8,128 bases of DNA from Anammoximicrobium sp964486845 (GTDB lineage: Bacteria > Planctomycetota > Planctomycetia > Pirellulales > Pirellulaceae): assembly GCA_964486845.1 (NCBI GenBank), contig CAZAQY010000334.1:1-8128 (forward strand), given 5' to 3'. The notes below the pieces were generated by a model. It ran no database searches. It was not told the origin of the DNA and saw only the letters and a program-made list of their open reading frames with translations. The position numbers and the translations under genes were made by a program. This document shows, piece by piece, positions 1 through 6,317 of this stretch. Each line of letters begins with the position of its first letter. Position 1 is the stretch's first letter.

Positions 1-114
1 CTGGTGGGCCGCGAACTGCAGCTCGTCTGGTACGCGACGGAACGGGACCGCATCCGTCGTCACCGGTCAGGACGAGTCGGCGAAGTCGCAACGAATCCGT
101 CACGCCAGGATTAA
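1..114 (+). CDS. Possible 3' end of an upstream gene (partial)
   Basis: The first reading frame is open from the window edge to a TAA at 112-114, giving 37 residues that begin LVGRELQLVWYATERDR and become basic. The first half reads like protein. The other two forward frames are also open here: one runs to a TGA at 176-178, the other to a TGA at 153-155. The frame choice is therefore weak. No family can be recognised from so short a tail. If real, the gene ends 44 bases before the next start, compatible with co-transcription. Confidence 0.3.
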   Translation: MVGRELQLVWYATERDRIRRHRSGRVGEVATNPSRQD

Positions 115-144
115 GGAGTGGCGGCAGGAAAATGCACCAGGAAC

Positions 145-151
145 GGAGGAG
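145..151 (+). promoter_or_regulatory. Ribosome binding site fixing a GTG start
   Basis: GGAGGAG lies 7 bases before the GTG at 159-161. This strong Shine-Dalgarno match is the reason for choosing a GTG start. The nearby ATGs at 132 and 152 open frames that end after only a few codons. Confidence 0.6.
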
Positions 152-158
152 ATGACAC

Positions 159-461
159 GTGAAAACGTCCCTGCGTGACCACGACGGTCAACGGGTGGTC
201 CACGTCGAAGCCGCTGAAGAACAGAACGGCTTGGCGATCTATCCCACGGGCTACGGCTGCTTCGCATGTGCGGATGGCACTGCTGGCCCGATCCGTCTGG
301 AAGTGCATGATGGCCGGCTGCGGCTGCTTGTCTGGGATGACATCAACTTCGAGGATCCCAGTCACGAAATCGACTTGGAAGGAGCCAGGGAGGATCACCG
401 GCGGGACTACCACCGTCGGAACGTGAGGGCGGGTGTCACCGTGGCGGATCTGGCACGGTGA
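159..461 (+). CDS. Small hypothetical protein, 100 residues
   Basis: I cannot assign a named family. The protein is a single domain with alternating short hydrophobic stretches that suggest a small beta-rich fold (residues about 12-60, including GLAIYPTGYGCF and RLRLLVWDDI). An acidic segment follows (DINFEDPSHEIDLEGARED), and then a basic tail. There is no signal peptide or membrane segment. It starts at GTG with a strong ribosome binding site. I have an unverified impression that similar proteins containing a 'DIN-EDP-H-IDLEGA' block occur beside AAA ATPase and nuclease genes in planctomycetes. It precedes the Ycf46-like ATPase by 150 bases, so a shared transcript is possible but not shown. 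The last 15 or so residues look less ordered and may not be conserved. Confidence 0.7.
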   Translation: MKTSLRDHDGQRVVHVEAAEEQNGLAIYPTGYGCFACADGTAGPIRLEVHDGRLRLLVWDDINFEDPSHEIDLEGAREDHRRDYHRRNVRAGVTVADLAR

Positions 462-600
462 TGATGAGGCCCCGGACCGCGTGTGATTCAGCCGAGGCCG
501 ACGGCGGCTGGACGGGGTACCGAGCCAGGTGAGCGGCCTCGCCTACGCCCGCTTGCCTTCTTTCCGGTGCCCTTGGTAATCCCTTTGCATGATTTCCTGC

Positions 601-605
601 GGAGA
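601..605 (+). promoter_or_regulatory. Ribosome binding site for the Ycf46-like ATPase
   Basis: GGAGA lies 6 bases before the ATG at 612. The frame is open upstream to a GTG at 483, but those 43 extra codons are proline/arginine-rich, have no matching ribosome binding site, and precede the point where family similarity begins. This site is the main reason for placing the start at 612. Confidence 0.6.
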
Positions 606-611
606 TTCCCG

Positions 612-2111
612 ATGACCTTCGGAGAACGGATTTCGGAGTACGTCAGTGCGGCTTTCACCGGGCTCTGGATTCAGTCTTACGAACACGAAGACGCCTTGGC
701 CGAAATCGCCCAGACTTGCCGTGGGGAGGATTGGCGACTGGCGGTGTGGGACATTGACGCTGGGCTCCAGATTCCCGGACAGGGAAATGGGCAATCGCTC
801 GATGCCGGCGGGAATGACCCGTTGGCGGCGATTCGAGCCTTGAACGCTTTGGCCTCGCCGGACGGTTCTGCCTTGCTGGTGCTGGTCAACTTCCATCGGT
901 TCATCAACAGCCCGGAAGTGGTCCAGGCAGTCGCCAAGCAGATCGCTCTGGGGAAGTCCAATCGGACGTTCCTCGTGATCCTGTCTTCGGTGGTGCAAAT
1001 TCCGACCGAGTTGGAGAAGCACTTCATCGTGGTGGAACACGAACTGCCGGACCGGGAACAAGCGAGAAAGTTGATTTCGTCAATCGCTGTCGGGGACGGG
1101 GAACTCCCGGACGGTCCGGAACTGGAACACGTCCTGGACGCAGCGGCCGGGCTCACCCGCTACGAAGCTGAGGGAGCCGTCAGTCTGTCATTGGTCCGGC
1201 ATGGACGAGTGACGGCGGAGGCCGTCTGGGAACTGAAATCCCAGATGCTCAAGAAAAGCGGTCTCCTGTCTCTCCACCGGGACAGGTCCGGCTTCGACAA
1301 CCTCGGCGGCTTGGACGCCATGAAGAGCTTCTGCCTCCGGGCAATGCGGTGCCAAGGACACCGTGACCCCTTGAAACGACCGCGGGGAGTCTTGTTGCTC
1401 GGCGTTCCGGGAACCGGGAAGAGCCAATTTGCCAAGGCACTGGGTCACGAGACTGGACGACCGACGCTGATCCTGGACATCGGGTCCTTGATGGGGTCGC
1501 TGGTGGGGCAAACCGAGCAGAACATCCGGCAAGCGTTGCGGATTGCCGACGCCATGGCCCCCTGCATCCTATTCCTGGACGAAGTCGAAAAAGCTCTTTC
1601 CGGTGTGAACGGGGCCGGGGACTCGGGGGTTTCGGCTCGACTGTTCGGGACTTTCTTGACGTGGTTGAATGATCACGAGTCCAACGTCTTCGTCATCGCC
1701 ACGTGCAACGACATCAGCAAGCTGCCGCCGGAGTTCTCAAGGGCCGAACGCTTCGACGGGGTGTTCTTCCTCGATCTGCCCGGTCCCCAACAAAAACTGG
1801 CAATCTGGAATCTGTACCTGGAGATGTTCGGACTGGACAGGGAACAGAAACGCCCCGACGACCGTGACTGGACAGGGGCCGAGATCCGGTCCTGCTGCAG
1901 ATTGGCGGCGTTGCTGGACGTGCCGTTGACGGCGGCCGCCCAAAACGTGGTTCCCGTTGCCATGACGGCAGCTGAGTCCGTCGAGCGGTTGCGAAACTGG
2001 GCGAGTCGGCGATGCCTAAATGCCGATGCACCGGGGATTTACGTCCACGATTCGGCACCGGTCGCCAAGCCGGTCAGGCAGGTTCGACGGGGAAACCCTT
2101 CGAGCAACTGA
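612..2111 (+). CDS. Ycf46-like AAA+ ATPase
   Basis: A 499-residue protein with the layout of the Ycf46 family (about 500 residues). Residues 1 to about 215 form a degenerate AAA-like half with no Walker A but a family-typical block around residues 86-150 (LLVLVNFHRFI, then ILSSVVQIPTELEKHF). A catalytic AAA+ module follows from about 228. Walker A is GVPGTGKS at 264-271 and Walker B is ILFLDE at 319-324. Sensor 1 is Asn366 in VIATCND. Arginine finger candidates are Arg377 and Arg380 before FDGVFFLDLP, and TGAEIRS at 421-427 sits where sensor 2 is expected. All catalytic positions are present, so an active cytoplasmic ATPase is likely. Family members in cyanobacteria and plastids are stress-linked, but their remodelling substrate is not settled. 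Other starts in frame, such as GTG 483, are less likely. The gene is followed after 106 bases by a small hypothetical gene. Confidence 0.92.
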   Translation: MTFGERISEYVSAAFTGLWIQSYEHEDALAEIAQTCRGEDWRLAVWDIDAGLQIPGQGNGQSLDAGGNDPLAAIRALNALASPDGSALLVLVNFHRFINSPEVVQAVAKQIALGKSNRTFLVILSSVVQIPTELEKHFIVVEHELPDREQARKLISSIAVGDGELPDGPELEHVLDAAAGLTRYEAEGAVSLSLVRHGRVTAEAVWELKSQMLKKSGLLSLHRDRSGFDNLGGLDAMKSFCLRAMRCQGHRDPLKRPRGVLLLGVPGTGKSQFAKALGHETGRPTLILDIGSLMGSLVGQTEQNIRQALRIADAMAPCILFLDEVEKALSGVNGAGDSGVSARLFGTFLTWLNDHESNVFVIATCNDISKLPPEFSRAERFDGVFFLDLPGPQQKLAIWNLYLEMFGLDREQKRPDDRDWTGAEIRSCCRLAALLDVPLTAAAQNVVPVAMTAAESVERLRNWASRRCLNADAPGIYVHDSAPVAKPVRQVRRGNPSSN

Positions 2112-2217
2112 AGACGATGGCTTGGCTGTCCGTCATGCCCGCAGACGGCAAAGAAACGGGCCGTGGGACGTTCCAGCGGAACCGCATTGGTGGGACCACA
2201 CCCGTAGGAAGACAAGC

Positions 2218-2769
2218 ATGGCCGAAGAACGCACCCTGCCTGGCTGGCCGAAGAAGAAACTGGTGCGGGACGTTCGGCGGCACCTGTCACACTATGGCAT
2301 CCGCCCCGTCAAGTTCCAAATCTGGAATGCTACCTGGGCCTGGGCAAGTGCGATTGCCCGTTCCTACGTCTACACCCACTGGCCCCTGCCCTCTGAGATC
2401 GGGACGCAGTACATCCTGCTCTTGCTGGTCGAGATGCAGAACGACCGGTCCCTGCAGCTTCCATCTAGGGCGAACACCGTGCTGCCGCCGGAACTGAAGC
2501 CCCTGCTGGCGAGCCTCCAACAACCGAGGCTGCCGGTCCGCGGGAGCGACGCTTCCGCGACGAGGGTACGGAAGCCCAGTGGAAGCCCGAGAATCGAATC
2601 GCGACAACAGGAGCTATTCCATGACCACGGTCCTGGCAGAACCCGAACGTCAGACGGCACTGAACCCGTCCCAACGAATGCGGTCCATGATGGCGGCAGC
2701 CAGGGTATCGGTCCATTGGTTCGGAGTCCGGAAGTCGCTGACGCCGCAACAGACCGCACAGGCGGCTGA
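2218..2769 (+). CDS. Small hypothetical protein, 3' frame doubtful
   Basis: The start at ATG 2218 is supported by AGGAAG at 2206-2211, six bases upstream. Residues 1 to about 100 look like a genuine soluble helical protein: a basic beginning (TLPGWPKKKLVRDVRRHL), aromatic-rich NATWAWASAIARSYVY, then ILLLLVEM and LPPELKPLLASL. No named family is recognised. The open frame runs to 2769, which would overlap the next, clearly real gene by 149 bases. The sequence after residue about 105 is low-complexity and unlike the first part. A one-base shift near 2500-2530 would instead end this gene at the TGA 2622-2624, giving an ATGA overlap with the next start at 2621. I think that model is more natural, but the uninterrupted frame is what the sequence shows. 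Confidence 0.6.
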   Translation: MAEERTLPGWPKKKLVRDVRRHLSHYGIRPVKFQIWNATWAWASAIARSYVYTHWPLPSEIGTQYILLLLVEMQNDRSLQLPSRANTVLPPELKPLLASLQQPRLPVRGSDASATRVRKPSGSPRIESRQQELFHDHGPGRTRTSDGTEPVPTNAVHDGGSQGIGPLVRSPEVADAATDRTGG

Positions 2770-3568
2770 TGCCTTCGGGGCTGAAGACCGATTTTTGACG
2801 GCAGCCAAGAAGCTGCTGGACACGACGCATCCTGCCTTCAAGGCCGTGACGGCCGTTCGCAGTCGTCTTCAAAGCTACTGGAAGGGCGTCAGCCTGCCGT
2901 TTCCTGAACCAGGTGTGCGGCTGGTCCGCAGAGACCAAGTCGACGCGTTCGCCGATCAAATGCGGCGGTTCCAGGCGGATCTGGCCGAGTCGGTGGGGAA
3001 TCTGAACAACCATTACGGCGATCTGAAAGCCGCGGCCCAGCAGAAGCTCGGACACCTGTATAACCCGGCCGACTACCCGGAAGCCCTGATCGGCCTGTTC
3101 AGCATCGAGTTTGACTTTCCGTCGGTGGAACCTCCGAATTACCTCGAACACTTGAACCCGGAACTGTACGAGCAGGAATGTCAGCGGGTCCAACGACGGT
3201 TCGACGAAGCGATCCAGCTTGCGGAAGATGCCTTCATCGGGGAATTGTCGAAACTCGTGTCGCATCTGACGGAGCGACTTGCCGGCAATGAAGACGGAAA
3301 ACCGAAGGTATTCCGGGACTCGGCAATCCAGAACCTGACCGAGTTCTTCGCTCGATTCCGACAACTCAACGTCCGGTCCAACGAGCAACTTGATGCCTTA
3401 GTGGACGATGCCAGCCGCATCGTGCGGGGCGTCGATCCGCAGACATTGAGGGACAACGCTGGCGTGCGGCAGCAGGTGGCAACGGAGCTTTCTCGCGTTC
3501 AATCGGTTCTGGATGGACTCTTGGTTGACCGGCCGCGTCGCAACATTCTGCGAAAACCCAAGCTGTAG
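2621..3568 (+). CDS. DUF3150-like protein of unknown function
   Basis: A 315-residue soluble, mostly helical protein. ATG 2621 is chosen because CAGGAG at 2608-2613 sits seven bases before it; an in-frame GTG at 2579 lacks such a site. An N-terminal segment (residues 29-52, HWFGVRKSLTPQQ) is followed by a helix-rich middle with YWKGVSLPFPEPGVRLV at 86-102. A block ending IEFDFPSVEPP lies at 162-172, then a long charged helical region (180-300) and a basic end (RPRRNILRKPKL). The order 'G-R-K-L..., GV-lP...a-P..., F-f-v' recalls DUF3150, a family found in phages and plasmids next to MoxR ATPase and VWA genes. The match is by pattern only and could be a separate family. It probably shares a transcript with the genes on either side: the next start is 9 bases after its stop. 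Confidence 0.75.
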   Translation: MTTVLAEPERQTALNPSQRMRSMMAAARVSVHWFGVRKSLTPQQTAQAADAFGAEDRFLTAAKKLLDTTHPAFKAVTAVRSRLQSYWKGVSLPFPEPGVRLVRRDQVDAFADQMRRFQADLAESVGNLNNHYGDLKAAAQQKLGHLYNPADYPEALIGLFSIEFDFPSVEPPNYLEHLNPELYEQECQRVQRRFDEAIQLAEDAFIGELSKLVSHLTERLAGNEDGKPKVFRDSAIQNLTEFFARFRQLNVRSNEQLDALVDDASRIVRGVDPQTLRDNAGVRQQVATELSRVQSVLDGLLVDRPRRNILRKPKL

Positions 3569-3577
3569 GGGGGGCGG

Positions 3578-3847
3578 ATGCAACTCGTCATCGACAACAC
3601 AGGCGTCATTCGCTGCCTGTATCACGAGGAGATCAATCTGGCTTCGTTGGGCAGTATGACCATCGTTCGGGGATCGCACGTCGAACCCGATCAGAGCGGC
3701 TGCTGGCATGCCGATCTTTCTCCGGTCGGCGGCCTGAGTCTGGGGCCTTTCGAACGGCGAAGTCTGGCCCTGGAGGCGGAGGTCAGGTGGCTGGAGGCAA
3801 ATTGGCTGGTTGAGCAGAGCAAGCCTCCGCGGCACGCGGTTGGGTGA
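3578..3847 (+). CDS. Small conserved-looking protein, 89 residues
   Basis: The protein has an N-terminal strand-like segment (MQLVIDNTGVIRCLY). A central block follows with RGSHVEPDQSGCWHADLSP at residues 31-49 and GGLSLGPFERRS at 51-62. It ends in an amphipathic helix (LALEAEVRWLEANWLVE). There is no signal or membrane segment. The start is ATG 3578 with a G-rich site at 3568-3574 close upstream, and the gene begins 9 bases after the DUF3150-like stop, so the two are almost certainly co-translated. I do not know a named domain. The His-Val-Glu-Pro, Trp-x-Ala-Asp-Leu-Ser-Pro and Gly-Pro-Phe blocks look like conserved positions of a small accessory protein, and I have an unverified impression of having seen relatives in planctomycetes and mobile elements. 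A role as partner of the preceding protein is inference from adjacency. Confidence 0.72.
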   Translation: MQLVIDNTGVIRCLYHEEINLASLGSMTIVRGSHVEPDQSGCWHADLSPVGGLSLGPFERRSLALEAEVRWLEANWLVEQSKPPRHAVG

Positions 3848-3867
3848 CGTTTCCTGTGCCAGGTGGT

Positions 3868-3911
3868 TCCGGCCCGCAGTGAATTGAGCCGCGGCAGGCG
3901 AGAGGGCCGGA
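3868..3911. repeat. Inverted repeat in the leader of the 3972 gene
   Basis: TCCGGCCC at 3868-3875 is perfectly complementary to GGGCCGGA at 3904-3911, with 28 bases between; the palindrome GCCGCGGC lies inside at 3888-3895. It sits in the 124-base gap between two genes of the block. It could be a structured leader, an operator, or an end signal without a T run. GC-rich DNA makes such repeats fairly common by chance. Confidence 0.3.
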
Positions 3912-3971
3912 CGCCTCACGCGGGTAAGTGGTTCGGCGGATGAGTTCGGCAACACACCAGGGAGATGAATC

Positions 3972-4550
3972 ATGCTTCGTGCAAACGTCGGCCTGAGTCG
4001 GAAGTTGAGCAAGGATTACAACTCCACCGGGTACTCGATCAACCTGGACGGTGAAATCACGGCTCCGGTGTCCGATCCCCAGGCCGTGATCGAGCAAGTC
4101 AAGGAACTGTTCGACTTGGCCGAGGAAGCGTTGGAACAGCAGCTTGGCCGATCGCACCGGGAGGAGTCGGCGGCCAACAACGGCAATCAACAGCGGCAAC
4201 CCCAGCCTCCGGCACCCCCTCACGGAAGCGTTGGTGGCAACGGAAACGGCCGCCACGGAACCGGGGGTGGGAATGGCAGCCACGGAGGCAACGGTTCGCG
4301 GATGCCCCAGAACACCCAGCCGCCCGAACAGAACAACGGGCACGAAGAGCCCCCGGCCACCAACAAGCAGATCCAATATCTCCTGAGCATCGGCAAGCGA
4401 CAAAAGCTGTCCACGGTGCAGTTGGAGAAGAAGATCGCCGACATCTTGGGGCGACCGGTCGGCGTGTACGACCTGACCAAGCAGGCGGCTGGAATTGTCA
4501 TCGACGCCCTGACGAATTCCGCCGGTACGAACGGGGCCCGCACCCGGTAA
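3972..4550 (+). CDS. Two-domain protein with Gly/Asn/Pro-rich linker
   Basis: A 192-residue protein in three parts. Residues 1-60 form a compact domain (VGLSRKLSKDYNSTGYSINL, then an acidic helix ending EEALEQQL). Residues 66-127 form a disordered linker rich in Asn, Gly, Gln and Pro with NGNG-type repeats. Residues 128-183 form a helical domain beginning ATNKQIQYLLSIGKRQKLS and ending GRPVGVYDLTKQAAGIVIDAL. The start is ATG 3972 with GGAGA at 3961-3965. The domain-linker-domain plan resembles single-stranded DNA-binding proteins, but the N-terminal part is not a recognisable OB fold and the acidic SSB tail is absent. The 'AT-KQ-xYL' helical domain is, to my memory, also seen at the ends of phage and recombination-associated proteins. 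It lies 90 bases upstream of the Fe-S nuclease, so a DNA-binding or recruiting partner is a reasonable guess only. Confidence 0.75.
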   Translation: MLRANVGLSRKLSKDYNSTGYSINLDGEITAPVSDPQAVIEQVKELFDLAEEALEQQLGRSHREESAANNGNQQRQPQPPAPPHGSVGGNGNGRHGTGGGNGSHGGNGSRMPQNTQPPEQNNGHEEPPATNKQIQYLLSIGKRQKLSTVQLEKKIADILGRPVGVYDLTKQAAGIVIDALTNSAGTNGARTR

Positions 4551-4627
4551 CAGCCGCTCTTTTAATCCGTCTACCCCCCGGGGCCGTCTTGTGTGCTGCG
4601 GCATGCAGGCGGCCTCGAATTCTATTT

Positions 4628-4632
4628 GGAGG
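4628..4632 (+). promoter_or_regulatory. Ribosome binding site for the RecB/Cas4-like nuclease
   Basis: GGAGG lies 8 bases before ATG 4641. It decides the start over an upstream in-frame TTG/ATG-type opening at 4593, which has no such site and would add 16 unrelated residues. Confidence 0.6.
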
Positions 4633-4640
4633 AAGCTACG

Positions 4641-5528
4641 ATGCAGCGAAGCAATCTGGGCCGTGATTCCACGCGAGGTGCATGGCCCGCGTCAGACCGG
4701 CCGCACTGGAGCTACAGTCAGGTCTCCCAGTTTCTCCGGTGCCCGCTTCAGTACTACTTCGAGCGTGTAGTCAAGCTGCCGAAGCCGTTCATTTCCAGCA
4801 GCTTGGCCCTGGGCTCGGTGGTCCATCAGACCTTGGCCGAACTGCACCGGAGCATTCAAGCCGGCCGTGCGTTCGGAGTGGAACAGGTCCGAGCCTGCCT
4901 GCTGCAAGCCTGGGGTGACCTGGAAAACCGGCAGCCAATTCAGTTTCGCGATGACGAAGACGGGACGAAACTCGTCGAACAAGCGACTGCCTTGCTGGAG
5001 TTGTACATCAGGGAACCCCTGCCGGAGTGCGTGGTCGCAGTAGAGGAACCGTTGCTGGTACCGCTGTTTGACAGCCGGGGTCAAGCCCTCGAAAAGCCCC
5101 TGCTGGCCATCCCCGACCTGATCACCCGGGATGCGGGTGAGTTGACGGTCCGAGAGTTCAAGACCAGTGGGCGGAGGTTTGGGGAATTGGAGGCGGAAGC
5201 ATCCCTCCAAGCCAGTTGCTACGCCCATGCCGTCCAGGATCGTTATGACGAGCAACCGCGGGTCCGCTACACCGTCCTGGTGAAGACCAAGACGCCCCAA
5301 ATCCAGCACCTGGAAACGATTCGGAACGACGCGGACGTAACGCGACTCGGTGACATCGTGCAATCGGTCGAGCGTGCGATCCAGGCTGATGCCTTCTACC
5401 CGGTCGAGTCGCCGATGAACTGCTCTGGCTGCCCGTATTTCAAGCCTTGCCGACAGTGGCAGGGGTGCCCACGCAGACAGCCCGAATCGCAGCAAGCCCG
5501 CAATCAGGGAGCGTTGGCAAGATGCTGA
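4641..5528 (+). CDS. RecB/Cas4-type PD-(D/E)XK nuclease with Fe-S cysteines
   Basis: A 295-residue protein of the PD-(D/E)XK (RecB/Cas4, PDDEXK_1) superfamily. It opens with a family-typical SYSQVSQFLRCPLQYYFERV (residues 24-43). The metal-binding and catalytic residues are all visible: His62 in LGSVVHQTL, Asp159 in AIPDLI, Glu172 and Lys174 in REFKTS, and the QxxxY motif at Gln190 and Tyr194. Cys34 with Cys261, Cys264 and Cys270 (MNCSGCPYFKPC) form the C...CxxCx5C pattern that holds a 4Fe-4S cluster in AddB, Cas4 and Dna2-like nucleases. An active DNA nuclease, probably acting on ends or single strands, is expected from the family. It is not fused to a helicase and no cas genes are adjacent. 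The preceding gene, with SSB-like architecture, and the overlapping following gene, with a second nuclease fold, suggest a shared DNA-processing job. Confidence 0.92.
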   Translation: MQRSNLGRDSTRGAWPASDRPHWSYSQVSQFLRCPLQYYFERVVKLPKPFISSSLALGSVVHQTLAELHRSIQAGRAFGVEQVRACLLQAWGDLENRQPIQFRDDEDGTKLVEQATALLELYIREPLPECVVAVEEPLLVPLFDSRGQALEKPLLAIPDLITRDAGELTVREFKTSGRRFGELEAEASLQASCYAHAVQDRYDEQPRVRYTVLVKTKTPQIQHLETIRNDADVTRLGDIVQSVERAIQADAFYPVESPMNCSGCPYFKPCRQWQGCPRRQPESQQARNQGALARC

Positions 5529-6317
5529 CTGAACTTGGTGGGAAGGGCGGGCGGCTCTGTCAACCGGCAGCCGAAGGTCAACTCCGCTGCCCCTTGATGG
5601 TCCGACCAACCAGTGAGGATGTGGTCACCGGCAATCTGTGTCTGGTGCTGCGGGCTTTGAACTCCCGCTGGTGGCTCCCGGACCTTCTGAACCGGGGCCT
5701 ATCCGTGCAACGTTTTCACCGACAGTACCATCGCGGTCTGAGAATCGAGCCGTGGCGGAATCGACCTTGTTACCCGCGGGAATTGCTGCCGTGGGACGAG
5801 GGTTCGACCCAGATTGACCTGACCATCAGCTGGGAAAACCCGCCCACGACGGTGTACGTGGAAATGAAGTACGGCTCGGACCTTTCGCCGAAGGGAGCCG
5901 GTGACGATGGCTCCCACGGATTTCCTTCCGACCAACTTATTCGCAATGCCCGTGTCGGCCTTTACGAATGCGGTTACTTCGACCAGAACCGGCTCTTCCA
6001 GATGCCAACACGGGATTTCGTGTTGCTCTTGATCTCGCCAACAGTCGGACACCCGCTGGTCGCCCAGTACCGGGATGTGCAGTCCCTGAAGGCTGGAATT
6101 CCGGAGTTCCCGGATCACGAGCCTACCGCCGCTGCCGTTCATCGGGGAACTGGGCTATGCCGACGTGGCGGAATTGCTGGCGGAAAATCGCCGCTGGTTA
6201 ACCCGGCCAGAACGACTGCTGGTTGACCAGATCGTCGAGTATCTGCCGTTCAAGGTGCACCAAATCCGCGAGATTCGGCCGTCTGGCAGGCTGCAGTCCT
6301 CGCTGAAACTCGACTGA
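5522..6317 (+). CDS. Second PD-(D/E)XK-like nuclease, frameshifted near the 3' end
   Basis: ATG 5522 lies inside the previous gene's last codons (ATGCTGA overlap of 7 bases), with GGGAG at 5507-5511. A restriction-endonuclease-like core is visible: Glu32 in a first helix (SEDVVTGNLCLVLRAL), Asp99 in TQIDLTI, Glu114 and Lys116 in VYVEMKY, and a conserved-looking QLIRNARVGLYE with Gln138. The spacing D-x14-E-x-K fits the PD-(D/E)XK active site. The uninterrupted frame ends at 6226 in unconvincing, Gly/Arg-rich sequence. The next frame continues with good protein (LPFIGELGYADVAELL, ending LQSSLKLD) from about 6126 to a TGA at 6315-6317. A single extra base near 6120-6132 explains this, giving about 264 residues when repaired. 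The catalytic core lies before the break, so partial activity cannot be excluded. No named family is recognised. Confidence 0.75.

Noticed and set aside
553..582. TTGCCT and TAATCC as a promoter for the ATPase gene
   Set aside because: 18-base spacing is acceptable, but both elements match the consensus poorly and the organism's promoter rules are uncertain.
483..611. N-terminal extension of the ATPase from GTG 483
   Set aside because: No ribosome binding site at 483, low-complexity residues, and family-like sequence begins at the ATG 612 that has GGAGA ahead of it.
2012..2497. 161-codon plus-strand frame overlapping the ATPase end and the 2218 gene
   Set aside because: The product is rich in Cys, Arg, Ser and Pro without order and lacks a ribosome binding site; the competing frame from 2218 looks like real protein.
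2465..3388. 307-codon open frame on the minus strand
   Set aside because: It lies antisense to the DUF3150-like gene, whose plus-strand product has a good start site and well-ordered protein sequence. Long antisense frames are expected in GC-rich coding DNA.
4228..4310. Repeated GGCAACGG-like units as a DNA repeat or CRISPR-like array
   Set aside because: They are in-frame codons of the Gly/Asn-rich linker of the 3972 protein, irregular in length and without spacers.
3783..4604. 273-codon open frame on the minus strand
   Set aside because: It is mostly a mirror of the gene at 3972-4550, including its repeated linker; no ribosome binding site or family features.
4560..4620. GC-rich stretch after 4550 as an intrinsic terminator
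   Set aside because: The possible stem (GGCCG with CGGCC) has a long loop and no T run follows it; the short CTTTT lies before the stem rather than after.
4641..5528. Assignment of the nuclease as a true cas4 gene
   Set aside because: The Fe-S and catalytic motifs fit Cas4, but AddB-like and many stand-alone RecB-family nucleases share them, and no cas1, cas2 or CRISPR array is present.
4692..5609. 305-codon open frame on the minus strand
   Set aside because: It lies opposite the Fe-S nuclease, whose motifs are unmistakable; the minus product has no recognisable motif.
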